A stretch of 64,000 nucleotides of DNA, taken from positions 1 through 64,000 of the forward strand of contig CALMXZ010000008.1 in NCBI GenBank assembly GCA_937873495.1, in the 5' to 3' direction. A program made the translations under genes and the position numbers. The stretch is from an uncultured Trueperaceae bacterium. GTDB lineage: Bacteria > Deinococcota > Deinococci > Deinococcales > Trueperaceae. The notes beneath the pieces are model-generated. The model was given only the letters and a program-made list of their open reading frames with translations. It did no database searches and was not told the DNA's origin. This document shows positions 8,937-16,202 of this stretch, piece after piece; the first letter of the stretch is position 1; every line of letters begins with the position of its first letter.

Positions 8937-9800
8937 CTAGTCGGCGTCGAGGTCGATGGCGTGGTGGTCGAGGTTCGCCATGCCGCGCTTCCAGTAGCCG
9001 TCGACCACGACGCGCTCCTTCGGCAGCCCCAGCTCGCGGCGGAAGTAGTCGCGGATGGGCTTGAGGATCCCCGCCTCGCCGGCGGCGAACACGAACCAGT
9101 CGTCGCCGTCCGGCAGGAGGATCGAGCGAACGGCCCGCTCGAGCCCACCGGCGCCCGCGTGATCGCGCAGCACCCATGTGACCTCGACGCCCGGGCGCTC
9201 GGTGAGCCTCTGACGCTCCCCTGCGTCGGCCACCTCCACCACGACCCGCGCGTGCGCCGCGTCCGGCAGCTCCTCGACGAACCGCCCCATGGCAGGCAGC
9301 GCCGACTCGTCGCCGGCCAGCAGGTAGAAGGAGTAGTTCTCAGGGAAGACGATGTTGCCGCGCGGGCCCATGACACCGAGCTGGTCGCCCGGCCTCGCAG
9401 CCGCCGCCCAGGCGGAGCCGACGCCGTGACCGTGCACCACGAAGTCGATGATCAGCTCCCGCGTCTCGGGCAGCCAGCCCCTCACGGTGTAGTCGCGGAA
9501 GACAGGCTCGGACGTGCCCTCCGGCCCTACCCACCCTTCCTTCGTCCGCTGCGGCATGACGACCTCGCCGGACGGTTGCGGGAAGAGCACCTTCACGTGA
9601 TCGGTGGGAGCGAGGTGCACGTACGGGAAGCCGGCGTCAAGGTCGGCTCCGCTCAGGAAGACACGGCGGTAGCGCGGGGTGATCTGCTCGACGCGGCTCA
9701 CCCGCAGGACGCGCCTGCCGATGTTCTCGATGAAGTTCACTTGCGTCTGTCCGGTGCGGTTCGGACCGGACCAGGTTCTGGGTTGGCGCTCGGTGGTCAC
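8937..9800 (-). CDS. siderophore-interacting protein (FAD-dependent ferric reductase family)
   Basis: This 287-residue protein matches the SIP/ViuB family in length and layout. The N-terminal FAD-binding barrel contains RVEQITPRYRRVFLSG, the flavin motif RDYTVRGW and the following VHGHGVGSAWA, a hallmark of the family. The C-terminal NAD(P)H-type domain includes LLAGDESALPA and ends with GYWKRGMANLDHH. Such proteins reduce Fe(III) in siderophores or chelates in the cytosol to release Fe(II). The GTG at 9800 is chosen because GGAG lies 7 nt upstream; the open frame to 9893 is not needed. It is transcribed away from the ECF/chelatase operon, and candidate operators lie in the shared upstream region. 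Confidence 0.92.
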   Translation of the reverse strand: MTTERQPRTWSGPNRTGQTQVNFIENIGRRVLRVSRVEQITPRYRRVFLSGADLDAGFPYVHLAPTDHVKVLFPQPSGEVVMPQRTKEGWVGPEGTSEPVFRDYTVRGWLPETRELIIDFVVHGHGVGSAWAAAARPGDQLGVMGPRGNIVFPENYSFYLLAGDESALPAMGRFVEELPDAAHARVVVEVADAGERQRLTERPGVEVTWVLRDHAGAGGLERAVRSILLPDGDDWFVFAAGEAGILKPIRDYFRRELGLPKERVVVDGYWKRGMANLDHHAIDLDAD

Positions 9801-9904
9801 GGCGGTTCTCCGATCGACGGTCCGGGCAGGCAGCCATGGTCTCGCAGCCCGTACCGAAAGCAACTGGACCCGGCGCCCAACGTGCCCGGGCACCAGCTCT
9901 CATT

Positions 9905-9928
9905 ACCTAGTGATATTATCAGGATTGG
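9905..9928. promoter_or_regulatory. candidate iron-responsive operator, site 2
   Basis: The segment begins ACCTAGT and ends GGATTGG, and contains the perfect 11-bp palindrome TGATATTATCA (9911-9921). Its ACCTAGT and GGATT blocks have the same spacing as in site 1. It lies about 105 bp upstream of the siderophore-interacting protein gene, beside AT-rich sequence that could carry that gene's -10 box. Confidence 0.42.
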
Positions 9929-9978
9929 CCGGAGCTCCGGCCGACATCCCCCAGCGTTCTACCGGCCCCGCTCTCAAT

Positions 9979-10010
9979 CTTGACTATTCTAGTCAGGATT
10001 CGTTTATCAT
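9979..10010 (+). promoter_or_regulatory. promoter with overlapping operator (site 3) of the ECF/chelatase operon
   Basis: A perfect 15-bp palindrome, TGACTATTCTAGTCA (9981-9995), overlaps a -35-like TTGACT (9980-9985). The best -10 candidate is TATCAT (10005-10010), with a long 19-bp spacer. The downstream flank GGATTCG matches site 1. An operator covering the -35 box is the arrangement expected for repression, for example by an iron-loaded regulator. Confidence 0.5.
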
Positions 10011-10063
10011 CTCCGCCGGGACCCGGGGACATGTCGGTCCCAAACGTGAAGGGATCAGTCAGA

Positions 10064-11545
10064 ATGAACATCCGTCGAGTTCTTCGCCTTCGTTGGCTGG
10101 TATACGCCGCTCTAGGCCTGGTTGCGGCATCGCAGGTCGCCGGCGCGCAGTCAGCCCCGCATCGTCCCGTGCTCGAACTCCTCCTCGAAGTTCCCCTCGG
10201 CAACGTCGCCGAGGACCAGGTCCCCGACCTCAGCGAGGCCGGCTGGGCCCTCAAGGTGACGTTCAGCAAACCCATCGTCGTGCCGGACGGCAGCAAGGTC
10301 CTCGTCGTCACCGCCGACGACATGCAGATGTACGACACCAGCGACGGCAAGCTCCTGTGGAAGCAGCCCATCTACGGTGGCATCGACAAGTACGACGCCA
10401 CCAACGAGATCGTCTACCTCTCCGAAGCCGGCTCCTCTGGCCGGTTCAAGGAGCGCTCATACATCTACGCGATCGACGCGGCCAGCGGCGCGGAACTCTG
10501 GCGGTACGACCTGCAGCAGGACGCGCGCCCGTGGCGGCTCGAGAACATGCCAGAAGGCGCGGAGGCCGGTTCCGCCGGCTTCACGAACATCAACGTCCAC
10601 GAGGGCGTGATCTACGCCAAGGTCTCCGACTCGTGGAAAGACGGTTCGGTGACGGATCGCACCGAGGTCCTCGTGGCCCTGGACGATCGAGGCGGCAAGC
10701 TCTGGGAGATCCGGTCACGCGGCTACCCCGGCCTGTTCTCGACGGGTCGCATGGAGTTCCTGGCTGACAAGCTGATCATCGGCTCGTACACCTACGGCGA
10801 CGACACGCACGGGCCTGCCTACGTCCAGGCCTTCGACCTGGCCGACGGCCAGCTGCTCTGGCGCCAGGACCTGCCGTGGGAGCCGCTCAACTACGCTCGC
10901 TCCAACAACGCCTCCGTCACGATCGTCGGCGACAAGGTCGTCGCCTCGACGAGCTTCGGGCGCGTCTACGTCTTCACCGCGGACGGCGAGGCGCTCGGCG
11001 ACTTCCTGGCATGGGAACCCGTCGACACGGGCGAGAACGTGATCACCACCTACGTGCTCGGCGGCAAGGTCGCCGGCTTCGGTGACGACAACGTCGTGAT
11101 CGCCCCGTCCAAGACCGTCATCCAGGGCGCGGCCGCGTCCGCCGTGTCGCCGGTGGAGCACCCGGACGCCAACTCCGTGCTGGTCTACAACCTGCAGGGT
11201 GAGCGGCTATGGAAGTTCGCGCTCGGCGCGCCGCCGCTCAACCTGATCATCAAGGGCGACATCATGCTGCTCGGCACGTCCTCCGAGAGCGCAACGGCCG
11301 GCGGCACCGAGGACACGGGGGTGTACGCGTTCAGCCTCGCCGGCGGGGCGGGCGGCGAGTTCACGGCAGCCGACAGCGCCAACCTGGAGCAGTTCCTCGG
11401 CTTCTTCCGTACCGACGGGATCATCTACGTCTCGGCCCTCGACTCGAGCGCCGACCAGTCCGTCATCGCGGCCGTGTCGTGGCCGACACGCAGCGGCGTC
11501 ACGAAGTCGGGCGAGCACGCCCTCTACATCCTGACCCTGAAGTGA
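10064..11545 (+). CDS. exported PQQ-type beta-propeller repeat protein
   Basis: The 493-residue product carries a signal peptide (basic MNIRRVLRLR, hydrophobic core, cleavage near AGAQ). It then has repeated blade-like units built on the pattern 'ALD..GGKLWE', 'AFDLADGQLLWRQDL' and 'VYNLQGERLWKFAL', typical of PQQ-like propellers without an obvious catalytic site. I use the ATG at 10064 with AAGGGA nearby; an in-frame ATG at 10031 is possible. It is the first gene behind the operator-promoter and ends just before a hairpin, after which the ECF genes begin. A role as an extracytoplasmic binding or assembly scaffold for the transporter is plausible but inferred only from position. Confidence 0.75.
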   Translation: MNIRRVLRLRWLVYAALGLVAASQVAGAQSAPHRPVLELLLEVPLGNVAEDQVPDLSEAGWALKVTFSKPIVVPDGSKVLVVTADDMQMYDTSDGKLLWKQPIYGGIDKYDATNEIVYLSEAGSSGRFKERSYIYAIDAASGAELWRYDLQQDARPWRLENMPEGAEAGSAGFTNINVHEGVIYAKVSDSWKDGSVTDRTEVLVALDDRGGKLWEIRSRGYPGLFSTGRMEFLADKLIIGSYTYGDDTHGPAYVQAFDLADGQLLWRQDLPWEPLNYARSNNASVTIVGDKVVASTSFGRVYVFTADGEALGDFLAWEPVDTGENVITTYVLGGKVAGFGDDNVVIAPSKTVIQGAAASAVSPVEHPDANSVLVYNLQGERLWKFALGAPPLNLIIKGDIMLLGTSSESATAGGTEDTGVYAFSLAGGAGGEFTAADSANLEQFLGFFRTDGIIYVSALDSSADQSVIAAVSWPTRSGVTKSGEHALYILTLK

Positions 11546-11561
11546 TCCGAGCGAAGGCCCC

Positions 11562-11587
11562 GGGGGTAGGCGCTTGCGCCTACCCCC
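11562..11587 (+). terminator. perfect 12-bp hairpin after the beta-propeller gene
   Basis: The arms GGGGGTAGGCGC and GCGCCTACCCCC are separated only by TT and no T-tract follows. Because the next gene starts 16 bp later on the same strand, it may act as an attenuator or RNA-stabilising element rather than a full terminator. Confidence 0.55.
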
Positions 11588-11602
11588 GCCAGTGAGCGGT
11601 CC

Positions 11603-13708
11603 GTGACGGCCGCGAGTGCCAAGCGCCGGTGGCCGTTCGTCGTCGTCACCCTGTCCGTCGTGGTCGCGTTGGTCGTCGCCATCCGCCTACGCCCGCCGGC
11701 CGCCGAGCCGGCGCCGGAGGTCGTCTTCACCACCGAGGACGGGGCGGCCGCCTGGCTGCCCGGCAGCGGGCTCGCGACCGAGGCCGGCAGCGGTGCGCTG
11801 CGCCTCGACACCACGAGCTACGCCCCGCGCACCATCGCCTGGGAGTGGACCGGCACTGGCGCGTGGTTCACCGTTCGGTTCTCCGACGGCAACATCATCC
11901 ACTACTCGTTACCGGGAACCGTGCAGCCCTCCACGACCAACGTCACGTTCCTCGGCCCCACCGGCCTGCCCAGGGTGCGCGTGCCCCGCGTCGTTGTACT
12001 CGACGAGGGCCCCGCGACGGTGGACCTACGCCGCGATTACCGCCGCTTCTTCGGGGCGGGCTCGGCAGAGGCGCGGGACGTGTTCCTCGTCTACGACACC
12101 GGATCTCCCCTGCGCGTCGCCGCGCTGGAGGTGACAACGCACGTCGCGGCCGACCCGGACGCCGAAGCGGGGGGTACTTACGTCCAGGGCGAGCAGGTGA
12201 GCCTGACCTGGCAACTGCCCCAGGGCAACAGGGCGCAGCCGTACCTGCCGGCCGGGACGCCCATCGTGGCGGAGCTGCGGCTTCGCATGTTCAGCGCTAG
12301 AACCGGCCATGGCGAGGTCAGCGTCACGTTCCCGGAGGGCCTGGAGGTGACTCGGCTCGACACTCGCGCCGCTCCTACGACCGACGGCGTGGTCCTCGAC
12401 TTCTCGCTCGCGGCCGGCTATCAAGAGCAGACGTGGTACTTCACCGTCCGCGCCGCAGCGGCGGGCGCCATAGTCGCGCGCCTCAGCGGCGCAAGCCCCG
12501 AACCGCTGGAAGTCGTCACGCGCTATGCGGTCCTCGAACCCGCCGGCCTCGGCACCGCGCTCAAGGTCACGTCTCACGGCGCGTACCCGCTCGGGAGCGG
12601 GTCGGACGCTGGCACGCTGCGCACCCAGCTGCGCAACGACCTGCGGCTGCGCGAAGGGCTGAACAGCAGCCTGCAGCGCCTGTTCGGCGGTCGCGAGAGC
12701 GCCGACGCTCCGGCAGGCGTCGTCAGGGCCGTCCTGTACAACAGCTCCTCCCAAGACCTCGTCCTGCACGTGCGCTATCAGGTCCTCGACGCACGAGGCG
12801 AGGAGATCGAGGCGTTCAGGGGCGAGCACCTCCAGCAGGCGAGCGACGGCGAGAGCGCCCTCCCGGAGGCCGTGCTCCTGCTGCCGGCCGGCCGCTCCGT
12901 CGACTGGCGGGCCCCGCTCTACGCCGACGTCTACAACATCGCTCCCGGAACGTACACGGGGCGGTTCGAGGCGCGCCTGTTCGGCTCGCGACTCCCCCTC
13001 TGGTCGAGCGAGGACGAGCTCAGGGTGCATAAGGACGACCAGCTGCAGCTCCTGGTGACGCTCGTCGGCCTCGTCCTCGCTGCCGGCAGCGTGGCGCTGT
13101 TCGCTCTCAAGCAGCGCTCCTGGCTGGCCGGCATGCGGACGAGCCAGCTCATCCTGCTCGCGCTCATCACCGCCGTGAAGTTCGCGGTCATCGACGTGCC
13201 GTGGACCGTACTCGGCGACGCCATCCGGGCCTTCCTCGGCCCTCTCGGCCCATTCGTCCAGCTCGGCACCGGTATCTTCTCCGACATCCTCCAGGCGCTC
13301 TTCCTGACGGCGCTCATCGTCCTGGTGCCCAAACCGGGCGTCGCCGTCATCTCGGGGCTCGTACGCGTCATCCTCGGCGCCGTCGCTTTCGGAAGCTTCA
13401 ACCCCGTCTCGATCAGTCTCACGCTCTCTTACGCCCTGCTCGCCGACCTGCTGCTGTACGTCTTCGGCTTCACCAGAGGACGCCTGCCGCTTGGTTCGCG
13501 CCGGGCCGCCCTCGCACTCATCGTCATATTTGCCGTCCAGCACGTCTATTCCACGTACACGTTCTATTACACCTGGATGTACATGTACCGGCTCTTCTAC
13601 CCGGACTGGTACATCGGCCTCAACGCGCTCATCTCGGTCGTCTACTCGGCCGTCGGCGCCGTGCTGGGTCTCCTGCTCGGCGCACGCCTCAAGAAGGTGA
13701 TCGACTGA
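11603..13708 (+). CDS. ECF transporter S-component-like membrane protein with large exported N-terminal domain
   Basis: The protein has 701 residues. A single hydrophobic helix (about residues 10-27) precedes about 440 residues of beta-rich exported sequence. From about residue 478 to the C-terminus there are six or seven hydrophobic segments in an S-component-like layout, with an aromatic stretch FYYTWMYMYRLFYPDWY near 655. S components bind the substrate and associate with EcfT, which starts here with a TGATG overlap. Typical S components have about 200 residues, so the exported domain is an unusual fusion that could capture substrate, as extracellular partners do in known haem and cobalamin ECF systems. 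The specificity is unknown. The start is a GTG with no clear ribosome site, so coupling or a different start is possible. Confidence 0.7.
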   Translation: MTAASAKRRWPFVVVTLSVVVALVVAIRLRPPAAEPAPEVVFTTEDGAAAWLPGSGLATEAGSGALRLDTTSYAPRTIAWEWTGTGAWFTVRFSDGNIIHYSLPGTVQPSTTNVTFLGPTGLPRVRVPRVVVLDEGPATVDLRRDYRRFFGAGSAEARDVFLVYDTGSPLRVAALEVTTHVAADPDAEAGGTYVQGEQVSLTWQLPQGNRAQPYLPAGTPIVAELRLRMFSARTGHGEVSVTFPEGLEVTRLDTRAAPTTDGVVLDFSLAAGYQEQTWYFTVRAAAAGAIVARLSGASPEPLEVVTRYAVLEPAGLGTALKVTSHGAYPLGSGSDAGTLRTQLRNDLRLREGLNSSLQRLFGGRESADAPAGVVRAVLYNSSSQDLVLHVRYQVLDARGEEIEAFRGEHLQQASDGESALPEAVLLLPAGRSVDWRAPLYADVYNIAPGTYTGRFEARLFGSRLPLWSSEDELRVHKDDQLQLLVTLVGLVLAAGSVALFALKQRSWLAGMRTSQLILLALITAVKFAVIDVPWTVLGDAIRAFLGPLGPFVQLGTGIFSDILQALFLTALIVLVPKPGVAVISGLVRVILGAVAFGSFNPVSISLTLSYALLADLLLYVFGFTRGRLPLGSRRAALALIVIFAVQHVYSTYTFYYTWMYMYRLFYPDWYIGLNALISVVYSAVGAVLGLLLGARLKKVID

Positions 13709-14619
13709 TGCTGAAGCTCGTGCAGGTCGAACACCAGGCAGGGTGGTTCGGGCGCCTGGACGTACGTACCAAGTTCGCGATGCTGCTCACGGTCGCCCTC
13801 CTCGGCGTGCTGCTCGACAACGTACGTTCGGTCGCCGCGCTCGCGCTGCTCGTGCTCCTCCTGCTCCTCGGCGTCAGACTCTCCGGAGCGAAGTTGCGGC
13901 TCCTGGCCGCCCTCGTCCTGCTCAGCGCCTGGGGCACCATGTGGACGCAAGCCATCTTCTACACGGGCCAGCCCCAGACGCCGCTCTTCCACCTGATCCC
14001 GCCCGGCCTCGTCAACCCGGACACGCCCCTCCTCGGCGGCCTGTGGAAGGGCGTGACCGTCACTTACCAAGGGGCGCTGCACGGTCTGGCGCAGTCCCTG
14101 CGGCTCGTCACGCCGATGGTCCTCGGACTGCTCGTCTTCTGGACCGAGGACCCGTCGCGCATGCTGGCGGGGCTGCGCCGCCTGCGGCTGCCGTACGAGG
14201 TCGCCTTCATGGTCATGACCTGCCTGCGCTTCATCCCCATCACGTTCGCCGAGGCCCGCGTCACGCTCGACGCCCAGCGGCTGCGGCGCTACCGGCCGTT
14301 CACCTTCTGGGGAACGCTGACGGGCGTCGGCCTCTACCGGACGACCCGTCTGACGCTCGTCCCTCTGCTCGCGAACAGCGTGCGCAAGTCGACGCAGATG
14401 GCGCGCAGCGCCGAGTCGCGCGGCTTCAGGGCGCATGCCGGCCGCACGGAGGCCGTCCCGCTCGTGATGGCGCGGAGCGACTGGTTGCTGTGCTCGTTCT
14501 GCCTGGCGGCGGTGCTGCTGGTGGCGGCCGGGCGCGTGCTCGTGCTGCTGCTCCAGCAGGGCGTCATGGACCTTGAGGCGCTGGCGCCCGTGTACTGGTT
14601 CGTCAGGAAGTACCTATGA
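13708..14619 (+). CDS. ECF transporter transmembrane coupling protein EcfT
   Basis: The 303-residue protein has hydrophobic segments at both ends and the diagnostic EcfT coupling-helix motif ARSAESRGF near residue 232-240, which contacts the ATPases. It lies between the S-like gene (overlap TGATG) and the ATPase gene (overlap ATGA), giving a complete S-T-A ECF set. EcfT transmits ATP hydrolysis to toppling of the S component. Length and motif are normal for the family. The S, T and A genes are in order and coupled, so this looks like a dedicated rather than a shared ECF module. Confidence 0.9.
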   Translation: MLKLVQVEHQAGWFGRLDVRTKFAMLLTVALLGVLLDNVRSVAALALLVLLLLLGVRLSGAKLRLLAALVLLSAWGTMWTQAIFYTGQPQTPLFHLIPPGLVNPDTPLLGGLWKGVTVTYQGALHGLAQSLRLVTPMVLGLLVFWTEDPSRMLAGLRRLRLPYEVAFMVMTCLRFIPITFAEARVTLDAQRLRRYRPFTFWGTLTGVGLYRTTRLTLVPLLANSVRKSTQMARSAESRGFRAHAGRTEAVPLVMARSDWLLCSFCLAAVLLVAAGRVLVLLLQQGVMDLEALAPVYWFVRKYL

Positions 14620-16202
14620 GCACGGTGCGGGTACGCGACCTGAGCTACCGCTACCACGCGGGCGTGTTGGCCCTCGACGGCATCGACCTGGAGATCGGCG
14701 CCGGGGAACTGGTCGTCCTCACCGGACCGACGGGCTGCGGCAAGTCGACACTGCTCAAGTGCCTGAACGGCATCATCCCGCACGAGTCCGACGGCGAGAT
14801 GACCGGCACCGTCACGATCGGCGGCAAGGACACCCGCCGCGTGCCGTTGAGCGAGCTGGCCCGCAGCATCGGCCTGCTGTTCCAGAGCCCGGACGAACAG
14901 ATCTTCTTCACCCGCGTGTTCGAGGAGGTCGCTTTCGGCCTGGAGAACAGGCAGGTCGAACCCGGCCGCATCGGTGGCATGGTCGAGGAGGCGCTCGCGC
15001 GCGTCGGCATGAGCGGCCATGGCCCCACCGCTACTGGCGCGTTGTCCGGCGGCCAGAAGCAGCGCGTTGCACTCGCGGCCCTGCTGGCACTCAGACCAGG
15101 GATCCTCGTCCTCGACGAGCCGCTCAGCCAACTCGACCCCGGCGGCGCCCAGGAAGTGTTGGCCGCCGTGCGCGCCCTCGCCGAGGAGGGCGTGACCATC
15201 GTCATCGTCGAGCACCGGCTGCACGAGGTGGCTGCCTGGGCCGACCGCATCGTGGTGATGGACGCCGGCAGGATCGTGAGGGACATCGCCGCCGCCGACC
15301 TGGAGGCGGAGTTCGGCACGTTCGAGAAGCTGGGCCTACGCCGACCCGTGGCGCCGAGCCTGACGGTGACCGGTCTTCTGCGGGACCGGGAAGCGGAACC
15401 GGCGCGCTCGAGATCGACCAGGCCGGAAGCGGAAGACCGGCGCGCCGAGGAGGCGGGCGGCCCGCCTCCCATCACCACCGTGCGGAACGTCACCTTCAGC
15501 TACGAGCGGCCGCCGCGCTTCTCCCTCGGCCGCAGGAGACCGGCGGCGGTCGCCGCGCTCGACGACGTGTCGTTGAGCATCTACCCGGGCGAGCTGACGG
15601 CGATCCTCGGCCACAACGGCAGCGGGAAGTCGACGCTGCTGCACGTGATGGCGGGCCTGCTGCGGCCGCAGGCGGGTCAGGTGCGCACCGCGGGCTACGC
15701 CGGGCGCCGCTACGACGCCTTCGCCCTCGCCGGCACGGTCGGCATCGTCTTCCAGTATCCGGCGCTCATGCTCACGTGCGACACCGTGCGCACCGAACTG
15801 GCGTTCGGCCCGGCCAACCTGCGGCTCGGGAAGGCCGAGGTCGCGGCGCGCGTTGACGGGGTCGCGACGGCCTTCGGCCTCGAGGAGTTCATGGAGCGCC
15901 ACCCTCAGACGTTGTCCGGAGGGCAACGGCTACGGTGCGCTAGCGCCGCCGTGTTCGCCATGCAGCCGAAGCTGCTGCTCCTCGACGAGCCGACGAGCGG
16001 CCAGGACGCGCGCCGCCTCGACCAGCTGCTCGGCACGTGCAAGCGGTACAGCCGGGAAGGGAACGCCGTCGTGTTCGTGACGCACGACGAAGAGATGGCA
16101 GCCAAGCACGCCGACCGGATCGTGGTCATGGACCGCGGCAGGAAGCGCGTGGACATTCGCAACGAGTGGACATTCGCAACGAAAGGAAGCGCCCATGCCT
16201 GA
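14616..16202 (+). CDS. ECF transporter ATPase, two fused ABC domains (EcfA-EcfA')
   Basis: One 528-residue chain contains two complete nucleotide-binding domains. The first has the Walker A motif GPTGCGKST at 37-45, signature LSGGQKQR and Walker B ILVLDEP; the second has GHNGSGKST at 332-340, signature LSGGQRLR and LLLLDEP. Such fused pairs replace the separate EcfA and EcfA' ATPases. The last residues are encoded by a 17-bp perfect tandem duplication that has shifted the reading frame and moved the stop to 16202, only 8 bp inside the downstream chelatase gene. The ribosome site of the latter (AAAGGA) lies within this gene's end. Confidence 0.93.
   Translation: MSTVRVRDLSYRYHAGVLALDGIDLEIGAGELVVLTGPTGCGKSTLLKCLNGIIPHESDGEMTGTVTIGGKDTRRVPLSELARSIGLLFQSPDEQIFFTRVFEEVAFGLENRQVEPGRIGGMVEEALARVGMSGHGPTATGALSGGQKQRVALAALLALRPGILVLDEPLSQLDPGGAQEVLAAVRALAEEGVTIVIVEHRLHEVAAWADRIVVMDAGRIVRDIAAADLEAEFGTFEKLGLRRPVAPSLTVTGLLRDREAEPARSRSTRPEAEDRRAEEAGGPPPITTVRNVTFSYERPPRFSLGRRRPAAVAALDDVSLSIYPGELTAILGHNGSGKSTLLHVMAGLLRPQAGQVRTAGYAGRRYDAFALAGTVGIVFQYPALMLTCDTVRTELAFGPANLRLGKAEVAARVDGVATAFGLEEFMERHPQTLSGGQRLRCASAAVFAMQPKLLLLDEPTSGQDARRLDQLLGTCKRYSREGNAVVFVTHDEEMAAKHADRIVVMDRGRKRVDIRNEWTFATKGSAHA
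16149..16182. repeat. 17-bp perfect tandem duplication in the EcfA 3' end
   Basis: The unit GTGGACATTCGCAACGA occurs twice head to tail. Seventeen is not a multiple of three, so the duplication changes the C-terminal frame of the ATPase: with one copy the frame would instead run about 40 nt further into the chelatase gene before stopping. Confidence 0.9.

Noticed and set aside
13201-13707. Upstream extension of EcfT inside the S-like gene
   Set aside because: Shadow frame; EcfT homology starts at 13708.
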